This document shows, one piece after another, positions 57,891 through 64,000 of a stretch of 64,000 bases of DNA. This DNA comes from an uncultured Lachnospiraceae bacterium (GTDB taxonomy: Bacteria > Bacillota > Clostridia > Lachnospirales > Lachnospiraceae): the NCBI GenBank assembly GCA_947053345.1, contig CAMRSM010000017.1:1-64000 (forward strand). The letters run 5' to 3'. The notes beneath the pieces were generated by a model. The model was not told the origin of the DNA and made no database searches. It was given only the letters and a program-made list of their open reading frames with translations. The position numbers and the translations under genes are program-made. Within the stretch, counting starts at the first letter, position 1, and every line of letters starts with the position of its first letter.

Positions 57891-58784
57891 CTACTGCCCG
57901 CTTCTCTTTTTCACATGGATCACCACATACGCCGCAATCAGAACAAACACCGTCACTGTCAGGAAAATATACATCGCCGGAATTGTAACTTCATGCCCGG
58001 AAAAATACAGTTTGCAGTCTACAGATTTCTTAATCCCCTCCACAACCTCCGCCGGAAAGCCGTCCGCACGCATCTGCTCAAACACGCCACGCATCGCATG
58101 GTTGCGCAGCAGCGATGTCCCGTAAGTGCCCGGCAGGAAGGAAAGCACCTTCTGCAAACCTTCCCCGAAATTAGAGATTGGCATATACGCGCCGCAGATA
58201 AAACCATAACCCGCACTCACGATCGTCCCGACCGCCGAAATCTGCCCCTGCGTCGAAAGAAATAAATTGATAATGGAGGAGAGTGCCGTTCCAAACAGAA
58301 CGACCAGCAGGATATCCAGCAAAATCCATCCGATATCCGCCGCACTCATATACCATCCGACCGAGCGCACATACAAAAGCCCAGCGCCAAGTGCCGCAAT
58401 ACAGACAAGCAGGGTTGAAAAAACCGTGGCAATATAATAACTCATCGCCATCACGGAACGCTTTACCGGGGCGATCAGAAGGTCATATCTCGCGCCGGTC
58501 ACTTTATCCTGCACCATCAGCATATTCGAGCAGAATGCCACCGTGACACAGCATACGGCAAGGATGGAAGAAATCAGCTCGCCGCCTACCGTCGCCTCAA
58601 TCAGCCCGTCCGTGATGCTAAGCCCCTCGGGCACAGCACTCCGGAAGCTATCGGTATAAGTTTTGCCAAGAAATGTCACATACAGCACGAGAAGGATCAT
58701 CGGCGTGACCATCGAAGTAAAAAACATCCCCTTATCTTTAAAGAACAATTTGACATTCCGCAAGATCAACGCTTTTAGTTTCAT
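57891..58784 (-). CDS. ABC-2 type transporter permease
   Basis: The 297-residue protein has six hydrophobic segments (FTSMVTPMILLVLYVTFLG, LISSILAVCCVTVAFCSNML, SYYIATVFSTLLVCIAALGA, IGWILLDILLVVLFGTALSS, VGTIVSAGYGFICGAYMPIS, IPAMYIFLTVTVFVLIAAYV) of the ABC-2/DrrB type. Its start overlaps the end of the ATPase gene by 4 bases, so the two make one exporter, likely for a drug, lipid or antibiotic. Substrate unknown. Confidence 0.9.
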   Translation of the reverse strand: MKLKALILRNVKLFFKDKGMFFTSMVTPMILLVLYVTFLGKTYTDSFRSAVPEGLSITDGLIEATVGGELISSILAVCCVTVAFCSNMLMVQDKVTGARYDLLIAPVKRSVMAMSYYIATVFSTLLVCIAALGAGLLYVRSVGWYMSAADIGWILLDILLVVLFGTALSSIINLFLSTQGQISAVGTIVSAGYGFICGAYMPISNFGEGLQKVLSFLPGTYGTSLLRNHAMRGVFEQMRADGFPAEVVEGIKKSVDCKLYFSGHEVTIPAMYIFLTVTVFVLIAAYVVIHVKKRSGQ

Positions 58785-59842
58785 TGCGCTTCCTCCCCCT
58801 TCTGCCCGGCTTTCCCGGTGACTGCCAGGAATACATCATCCATTTTTCCCTTGACGATTTCATAATCCCTGAAAACTTCCGGGTGCTTTAAAATCAGTTC
58901 CGTAGCCGCCGCTGTGTTGGGAACCGCAATGTGGTAAGTGGCACATCCAAAAAATTCCCCTGCGTTCTCCGGCTGCACTGACCCATTTTTTCCCTGTGCG
59001 GGTTCCGGCATCTTTTGCACGGATCGTGTTTTTCCCGGCACGGTTTCCGAGTGTTTCTGTGCCGCTTTCGGATTCTTTCCCGCCATTCCGAGTTTCTCAT
59101 ATGCCACGCCGAGGGAAGTGACCTCTTCTTCCCTGGCATGGTAGAGCGTGATAAAATCCCCGGTGTATTTATTTTTCAAATCGAGCGGCGTTCCCTCCGC
59201 CGCAATCTTCCCCGCATCCAGGATGACGACATAATCCGCGTCCGCCGCTTCCTCCATATAGTGGGTTGTCAAAAAAACCGTCATGTTCTCATTTTTGCGC
59301 AGAGACTCCACCACACCCCACACAGTCTGCCTTGTCTGCGGGTCAAGTCCCGTGGTCGGCTCATCAAGGATGAGGATCTTTGGTTTATGCAAAATCGCCC
59401 GCGCGATGTCCACCCTGCGGCGCTGTCCGCCGGAAAGCTTGCCAAGGGCGCGTTTTAACAGGCTTTTTAAACCAAGGAGCGCATCCAGTTCCGCGAGCCT
59501 TTGCGCAAATTCCTTCCCGCAAATGCCATAAAGCGCGGCGCGGCTTTTCAGATTGTCGTACACGGTAAGCTGTTTGTCGAGCACCGAGTTTTGGAAGACT
59601 ACGCCAAGGCTTTCCCGGATGGCATCCATCTCCCTCTCCTGATCCTTCCCATCGATCATGATCTCCCCCGCGTCCTTCTTTAACTGCCCGCAGAGCATGT
59701 TAATTGTCGTGCTCTTGCCTGCGCCGTTGACCCCGAGGAAGGCGAAAAGTTCGCCCTCCTTCACGCGGAAGCTTAAGTCGTCCACCGCGTGCACTTCACC
59801 GAAGCTTTTGTGCAGGTGCCGGATCTCAATAATATTTTCCAT
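58781..59842 (-). CDS. ABC transporter ATPase
   Basis: The 353-residue ATPase has Walker A (GVNGAGKST), signature (LSGGQRRRVDIARA), Walker B (ILILDEP) and the H-loop (FLTTHYMEEA), as in DrrA-type exporters. About 45 residues (near 253-300, rich in Lys, Pro, Gln and Gly) are inserted before the C-terminal domain. I start at 59842, with GGGG just before; a 34-codon longer frame lacks a site. First gene of the operon ABC ATPase, permease, LytTR, DUF3021. Confidence 0.92.
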   Translation of the reverse strand: MENIIEIRHLHKSFGEVHAVDDLSFRVKEGELFAFLGVNGAGKSTTINMLCGQLKKDAGEIMIDGKDQEREMDAIRESLGVVFQNSVLDKQLTVYDNLKSRAALYGICGKEFAQRLAELDALLGLKSLLKRALGKLSGGQRRRVDIARAILHKPKILILDEPTTGLDPQTRQTVWGVVESLRKNENMTVFLTTHYMEEAADADYVVILDAGKIAAEGTPLDLKNKYTGDFITLYHAREEEVTSLGVAYEKLGMAGKNPKAAQKHSETVPGKTRSVQKMPEPAQGKNGSVQPENAGEFFGCATYHIAVPNTAAATELILKHPEVFRDYEIVKGKMDDVFLAVTGKAGQKGEEAQ

Positions 59843-60117
59843 ACTTTCCCCCATTTTAGTATTGCTATTTTTCAGACACAACCCGGAAGCCCGCCACCGC
59901 CAGCTTTTTAGACTGCGGCAGACATCCTCTGGTTCCGTCTGCATTTCCCCGCAATTATATTCCTGCGGCTGCAGTCCGTCAAGCCCATATGCGGTAAGTT
60001 GCTAAATTGGGGTGGTAAGATGCATGGAGATTGTTTTTTGTGCAAAAGGGTGAATGGGGAGAAAATTTTGCAGAATAAACTGGCCGAACGAGCATACGTC
60101 CGACGGAATCAAACAAA

Positions 60118-61713
60118 TCACGCTTTCCTTTCGCCCTTCAATTCCAGACGCTTATTGCAAATTTCCAAAATTGCGGGTTGATGCGTAACTACAATCAAAA
60201 TCCCGTTTTCCTTTGCGACAAATTCATCAATCAGGTGAATCATTCTCTGCTCCATTTGCATATCCACTTCCGCAGTCGGTTCATCTAAAATCAGCACATT
60301 TTCAAAATTATACAATGCCCTTGAAAGTCCCACCCTCTTTCTTTCCCCGCCGGATAATTCTGAAATTTCTCTGCCCAAAAAACCATCCAGTTCCATTGTA
60401 TCCTGGATTTCCCTCATATTCTTCCCGTCTTTTTCCCTGCCGAAAACAATATTCTCCATTACAGAATCCTCATATAAAAAAATGCTTTGTGGAAGTACGG
60501 ATAAGTGTTCCAGATACGAATCAAGCAATTCATACCCCAACGTTTCTTTATTCACCAACACCTTTCCCTCTGATGGTTTCAGCTGCCCAAGCAAAAGTTT
60601 CAGGCAGGTACTTTTCCCCGCACCGGATGATCCTGTGATTGCAAGGCGGTCTCCTTTTTCCAATGAAAAATTTATCTTTTCCACTCCCATGCCATTTTCA
60701 TAAAAAAATGAAACATCCTTAAATTCTAACGTTTGAATATCGGACAGTTTTCTTCCTTCTTTCTTTACCGGCTCCGCCGCCAGCAAAATCTCCAGACGTT
60801 CTTCCATTGCTTTCCCATTCTGTACTGCAATATTAAAATCGGTCAGATTCCTAATCGGCTCACTGATATATCTCGTATATGTAAAAATCGAAAAAATTGC
60901 CCCAAACGTACATTCCCCCACTGAAACAAAATAGATGCCAAGGATAATTGCAACCACGGGCAGTAAACCTGTAAGCATCGAGACGAACGACTGTGCAAGC
61001 GATTGCCAGTTACGCATTCCAACGCTTGACTGATAACGTTTCATTGCACATTGTTCAAATTTCATTTCAAAAAAAGCTTCTCTGCGAAATAATTTTATCG
61101 TCGGAATCCCTTCATAAAATCTTGTCGTTTTATGTAACAGTTCCGATGTGTCCTGCCCCGAACGTTTTGCATGCTCCCGCATCTTTTTATTCATAACACG
61201 GTAAGAAATAAAATATAGGATGCTGATGAACAGCAAGGCCAGCGATATATATATCTGGAAGCCTCCAATAATTACAAAAACAACTGCAAGCGTTGTCACA
61301 TTCAACAAAAGCATCGGAATGCTGATCAATACCTTCTCAACATACACTGCGCTGTCGTTCAAAAGCCTGTTTACAATATCCCCGCCCTGCGTCTTTGTAA
61401 TATATTCCACATCCTGTTTCATCACTTCCGAAAACAAACGCACTCTCAGCAGATAGATCCCCCTGAATATCATCTTAAACCATAAAAAATTTTGCATCCA
61501 ATTAATCATGGCATCCATTACAAGCAAGAATAAAACCAAGCACGATAATGTTACCACGATCTCTTTGGACGAATCTGCATTATCTAAAAGTTCCCCCAGA
61601 AAATACGGGCTCAGCATCCCAAATATACTGGAGAACAAACAAGCCCCTACCGCGACGATACGCAAAGACTTCATCGGTTTTAATGCTTCTTTAGTTATTT
61701 TTGATATCCTCAT
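60118..61713 (-). CDS. ABC exporter (fused membrane and ATPase), RiPP export
   Basis: The 531-residue protein has six membrane segments (from MKSLRIVAVGACLFSSIFGM) and a C-terminal ATPase (GSSGAGKST, LSGGERKRVGLSRAL, VLILDEPTAEVD, VVTHQP). There is no N-terminal C39 peptidase domain, so leader removal must be done elsewhere. Its start overlaps the PqqD-like gene by 23 bases, so translation is coupled. It is the last gene of the RiPP operon and should export the modified peptide. Confidence 0.9.
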   Translation of the reverse strand: MRISKITKEALKPMKSLRIVAVGACLFSSIFGMLSPYFLGELLDNADSSKEIVVTLSCLVLFLLVMDAMINWMQNFLWFKMIFRGIYLLRVRLFSEVMKQDVEYITKTQGGDIVNRLLNDSAVYVEKVLISIPMLLLNVTTLAVVFVIIGGFQIYISLALLFISILYFISYRVMNKKMREHAKRSGQDTSELLHKTTRFYEGIPTIKLFRREAFFEMKFEQCAMKRYQSSVGMRNWQSLAQSFVSMLTGLLPVVAIILGIYFVSVGECTFGAIFSIFTYTRYISEPIRNLTDFNIAVQNGKAMEERLEILLAAEPVKKEGRKLSDIQTLEFKDVSFFYENGMGVEKINFSLEKGDRLAITGSSGAGKSTCLKLLLGQLKPSEGKVLVNKETLGYELLDSYLEHLSVLPQSIFLYEDSVMENIVFGREKDGKNMREIQDTMELDGFLGREISELSGGERKRVGLSRALYNFENVLILDEPTAEVDMQMEQRMIHLIDEFVAKENGILIVVTHQPAILEICNKRLELKGERKA

Positions 61714-61951
61714 ACAGAAATCCTTTCTCCTTTAGACAATCCAAAAACTTATGTAACGATGCCTCGGATACGTTCATGTCCTTTGCAAAATTTTCAAGCT
61801 GCTCTCCTGTCGGAAATTTATTCATAATATATTTTACAATTTTGTATGATCCTTCATCCAATGCTATACAAGTTCCCTTCAAAGAATTAAATATCAATGT
61901 ACGATTTTTTCTTTGTGCGGTACGTAAATATTTTTCCATCCTATAATTCAT
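61691..61951 (-). CDS. PqqD-like RiPP recognition protein
   Basis: The 86-residue protein reads TLIFNSLKGTCIALDEGSYK then IVKYIMNKFPTGEQLENFAK, ending in a helix with LHKFLDCLKEKGFLYED. This is the winged-helix pattern of PqqD/RRE proteins, which bind the leader of a precursor peptide and pass it to the radical SAM enzyme. It overlaps the rSAM gene by 11 bases and the exporter by 23. GAGGTGG precedes the ATG. Confidence 0.8.
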   Translation of the reverse strand: MNYRMEKYLRTAQRKNRTLIFNSLKGTCIALDEGSYKIVKYIMNKFPTGEQLENFAKDMNVSEASLHKFLDCLKEKGFLYEDIKNN

Positions 61952-63017
61952 TTCCGTCCACCTCTTTCATCATATTATGAAGCAAGTTGCAATTATGCAT
62001 TACAGCATCCACATCTGCTTCCCGCGATAAATGACACGGAAAACACACATCGCCCAAATATTTGCATCCATTGCAAGGGAACAACTTTCTATACAATTCA
62101 TCTCCATAATAGCGTGAAAAAGGAAGTTTGAAATCCTCACTTTCCCATACACTGAAAAAATCCTCATCCAACAGGCTATATTGCCGATTGCAATACTTTC
62201 TACTGCGATCACAGGGATATACATTTCCCTTATTATCCAAAAATAAAGTAGTAGCGCCTGCCCCGCAACCATGAATCACGAGCGGGAATTTTAGATGCAG
62301 GCATTTTTCTATATAGTCTTTCACAAGCGGCCTGCAAAACTTAGGGACAATCTCCAACCCGTCGCATCCCAGGGTGAATCGTTTTGCAACTGTTGTTATA
62401 GCTTCCATAAACATTTCATCTGTCAAAGAATAGTTTTTTCCCACACCGTTTCCATCCTCAATAAATTCAAGCAATTGAAGAGAATCCACATCTTCTCTGA
62501 CGCATAAATCTATTATGTCTCCAATCGTGCCATAATTCATAGATGTAACAACTGTATTAACTACAATTTTTATTTTGCAATCCGGATTTTCTCGTTTATA
62601 AGCAGAAATCATCCGGATTCTTTTCATTATCACATTAAAAATATTCCTTCCGCGAATGGCATCGTTTACTTCTGCGGTTGGTCCCTCTAAGCTTACAACG
62701 ATGTTTGTCAAACAATTCAGGCTTGCTAAGTATTCAAAATTTTTCTCATTCAGCAACAATCCGTTCGTGTTAAATCCAAATTGGATACCTTGCGTTTCTA
62801 AATATTTAAAAAAAGGAAGAATATCCGGATGTGTCAATGGCTCTCCTCCCAAAAAATGAATATATCCAACAGGAATATTATCATTTATTTTGTTAATAAC
62901 TTTTACCATATCCTCATAAACAATTTCATTGTCTTTGTTTGTTAAATAATTGCCATTGATACAATGGCCGCACATTAAATTGCATTTATATGTAACATCC
63001 CACTTTATTGAAACCAT
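61941..63017 (-). CDS. Radical SAM/SPASM peptide-modifying enzyme
   Basis: The 358-residue enzyme has the radical SAM cluster motif CNLMCGHC (C12, C16, C19), the GGEP motif in FLGGEPLTHPD, and a C-terminal SPASM-like region with CGAGATT, PCDRSRKYC, PCNGC, CFPC and a last Cys near HNCNLL, enough for two auxiliary clusters. Such enzymes form thioether or carbon-carbon crosslinks or epimerise residues in RiPPs. AAAGGAG precedes the ATG. It lies 193 bases after the precursor gene, the second gene of the operon. Confidence 0.88.
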   Translation of the reverse strand: MVSIKWDVTYKCNLMCGHCINGNYLTNKDNEIVYEDMVKVINKINDNIPVGYIHFLGGEPLTHPDILPFFKYLETQGIQFGFNTNGLLLNEKNFEYLASLNCLTNIVVSLEGPTAEVNDAIRGRNIFNVIMKRIRMISAYKRENPDCKIKIVVNTVVTSMNYGTIGDIIDLCVREDVDSLQLLEFIEDGNGVGKNYSLTDEMFMEAITTVAKRFTLGCDGLEIVPKFCRPLVKDYIEKCLHLKFPLVIHGCGAGATTLFLDNKGNVYPCDRSRKYCNRQYSLLDEDFFSVWESEDFKLPFSRYYGDELYRKLFPCNGCKYLGDVCFPCHLSREADVDAVMHNCNLLHNMMKEVDGNEL

Positions 63018-63117
63018 TATTTTCTCCTTTAGATTTGTCGAATATCAATATATTATAATCAATTCTACTTTAATAACGAATTCCATAAATCACAAACCTC
63101 TATATTTTCCTGTGTAA

Positions 63118-63197
63118 GTGTCGCACAGGCAAATATATGCAAAACAAAACCTTTATAAAACCTTTTTATGTTTTACAATTTTTGCTTTGTACGACAC
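63118..63197. other. Dyad between precursor and rSAM genes
   Basis: GTGTCG at 63118 and CGACAC at 63192 bound an AT-rich stretch with AAGGTTTT repeats. A partial terminator here would let more precursor than enzyme be made, as in many RiPP operons. Confidence 0.35.
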
Positions 63198-63210
63198 CAA
63201 CACCTTTCCA

Positions 63211-63321
63211 TTAACCCAAAGGCTTAGGGCATGCATTTGATCCGCCGCCACATGCATTATCTCCTGCCGCTGCGTGTACATCGATTTCCTCAAATTCAAG
63301 TTCCTTCTTCTGGTTTTCCAT
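63211..63321 (-). CDS. RiPP precursor peptide
   Basis: The 36-residue product has an acidic leader (ENQKKELEFEEIDVHA) and a Gly/Ala/Asn-rich core with the repeat DNAC-GGG-SNAC and the end PKPLG. Cys24 and Cys31 are the only cysteines. GGAGG lies nine bases before the ATG. No known precursor family fits; the absence of aromatic residues in the core argues against cyclophane crosslinks and points to thioether (sactipeptide/ranthipeptide-type) or epimerised products. It is the first gene of the leftward rSAM operon. Confidence 0.75.
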   Translation of the reverse strand: MENQKKELEFEEIDVHAAAGDNACGGGSNACPKPLG

Positions 63322-63426
63322 CACATCTTCCCTCCCTTCCTACGATAGTACAAATCATCTCGTCTTGTATAAATACAATACCCAGCAGATTCTCCATCGT
63401 TTATTTAGTTTCCGAAAACTATCTTT

Positions 63427-63541
63427 ATCATACTTCCATTCTATATTTTTTTAAAGTAGGAAAATCGGTAAACCTTTCCTTCATCCCCATCTTTGTTTAC
63501 CGATTTTCCTACTTTAAACTTACCCCGAACAGTGTTATTCT
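63427..63541. promoter_or_regulatory. Mirrored divergent promoters around a 24-bp-arm dyad
   Basis: Arms are 63450-63473 and 63495-63518 (TTTAAAGTAGGAAAATCGGT and its mirror), with a 21-nt centre. Leftward: -35 TTTAAA (63455-63450), 17-nt spacer, -10 TATGAT (63432-63427), serving the RiPP precursor. Rightward: -35 TTTAAA (63513-63518), 17-nt spacer, -10 TATTCT (63536-63541), serving the peptide gene. Each -35 is the outer end of an arm. This is the same design as at 46120-46217. Confidence 0.7.
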
Positions 63542-63596
63542 TTAATTCATAGAATTCAATTCTTCTAAGCTTTCAAAAAATGCATATTGAGCGAAC

Positions 63597-63651
63597 CGAT
63601 GTAAGGCCATACAATAAGAAGCATCCAACTGTGCGCTGGCTTTACATCCCC
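63597..63651 (+). other. Leader hairpin of the second peptide gene
   Basis: GATGTAAGGCC and GGCTTTACATC pair, with one mismatch, around a 30-nt loop in the leader just before the ribosome site GGGGGG. Confidence 0.35.
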
Positions 63652-63675
63652 TGCCAAGGAAAGGGGGGCATATCC

Positions 63676-64000
63676 ATGAGCCGAAAATTCAAAAAAGTAA
63701 CCACTGCATTTCTAACATGCCTAACTGCACTGTTTTTTTTTGTATATCCGATTAAGCTGCCAGAAAAACCTATGGAACCAGGAATCCATGTATGCAGCGG
63801 CGACGATGATCCGGTTGAAATACCTTTTAATCCTTGGCCTCCAAAGCCACACGAATTTTATTTACCGCCAATACTTCATCATAAAATTGCTCTCCTGTAC
63901 GGTTCTGACAGAAGCGGCTCAAAGCAAGGCAGCACTCCAAATCTTTTCTCCAGTCATAACTTGCTTTTTGGGGTTCCGCTTCCTTCTTCTGAATTTTTAC
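63676..64000 (+). CDS. Candidate secreted signalling peptide, locus 2 (partial)
   Basis: The frame starts SRKFKKVTTAFLTCLTALFF, a basic then hydrophobic segment, then a proline-rich part with PEKPMEPG, VCSGDDD and EIPFNPWPPKPHEF. It runs to the window edge (108 residues) without a stop. It resembles the 54-residue peptide at 46279 in order of features. GGGGGG precedes the ATG. From 63827 on it overlaps, antisense, a regulator-like C-terminus, so the true stop and the length of the real product are not known. Confidence 0.6.
   Translation, partial: MSRKFKKVTTAFLTCLTALFFFVYPIKLPEKPMEPGIHVCSGDDDPVEIPFNPWPPKPHEFYLPPILHHKIALLYGSDRSGSKQGSTPNLFSSHNLLFGVPLPSSEFL
63827..64000 (-). CDS. C-terminal end of a regulator-like gene (partial)
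   Basis: The last 57 codons of a leftward gene read KIQKKEAEPQKASYDWRKDL then ECCLALSRFCQNRTGEQFYD and EVLAVNKIRVALEAKD, a helical tail like the end of the two-HTH regulator at 46346. The 5' part lies beyond the window. The position, convergent with a peptide gene, mirrors locus 1, so I infer a second RRNPP-like regulator. The sequence alone does not prove it. Confidence 0.45.
   Translation of the reverse strand, partial: VKIQKKEAEPQKASYDWRKDLECCLALSRFCQNRTGEQFYDEVLAVNKIRVALEAKD

Overview
The window looks like a chromosomal segment of an anaerobic gut-type Bacillota, most likely Clostridia / Lachnospiraceae. I base this on strong AGGAGG ribosome sites, sigma-A promoters (TTGACA-N17-TATAAT), indolepyruvate:ferredoxin oxidoreductase fermentation genes, energy-coupling-factor transporters, several LytTR, XRE and MarR regulators, and moderate GC with AT-rich islands. 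No rRNA and no CRISPR array were seen.

Left part (0.7-16.7 kb) is metabolic: an acyl-CoA synthetase, a U32-peptidase-like iron-sulfur protein preceded by about 61-nt degenerate tandem repeats, an amidohydrolase, an aryl-acid module (paaK, iorB, iorA), a ferredoxin-type aldo/keto reductase, a GH2 beta-galactosidase, RidA, bioY under a BirA-type operator, and a ROK sugar kinase. At 16.8-20.1 kb lies a decayed island against tRNA-Leu(CAG): an AT-rich orphan gene, a Panacea-type toxin-antitoxin pair, and the fused remains of an IS transposase and a tyrosine recombinase.

The middle (20.3-45.1 kb) holds a YegP-like protein with a small helical protein, a hybrid histidine kinase / response regulator pair sharing an unusual C-terminal module, secreted proteins including a GH18 lipoprotein, a MATE pump with its MarR regulator, a double-DUF1538 membrane protein with a tandem PII-like protein, an AraC / sugar isomerase / Gfo-Idh catabolic set, an XRE protein with a FliG-like C-terminus, a BlaI/BlaR1-like pair whose sensor part is built of FG-GAP-like repeats, DegV and cysteine synthase. 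At 48.5-51.7 kb are the aspartate-pathway genes (aspartate kinase, homoserine dehydrogenase, ACT regulator). These are followed by a CotH-like secreted kinase, an ECF S-component with pyridoxamine kinase, and a LytTR-DUF3021-ABC operon.

The most interesting system is at the right end. A RiPP operon runs leftward: a previously uncalled 36-residue Cys-containing precursor, a radical SAM/SPASM enzyme, a PqqD-like recognition protein and an ABC exporter. Divergent from it is a gene for a small secreted Phr-like peptide. That gene overlaps, antisense, the 3' end of a regulator-like gene entering from beyond the window. Between the two operons lies a 24-bp-arm inverted repeat whose outer ends are the -35 boxes of two mirror-image promoters. 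A second locus at 46-48 kb has the same design: a 54-residue peptide gene, antisense overlap with a large two-HTH RRNPP-like regulator, and a 21-bp-arm inverted repeat flanked by mirrored promoters. I infer two paralogous peptide-pheromone switches, one of them driving a radical-SAM RiPP.
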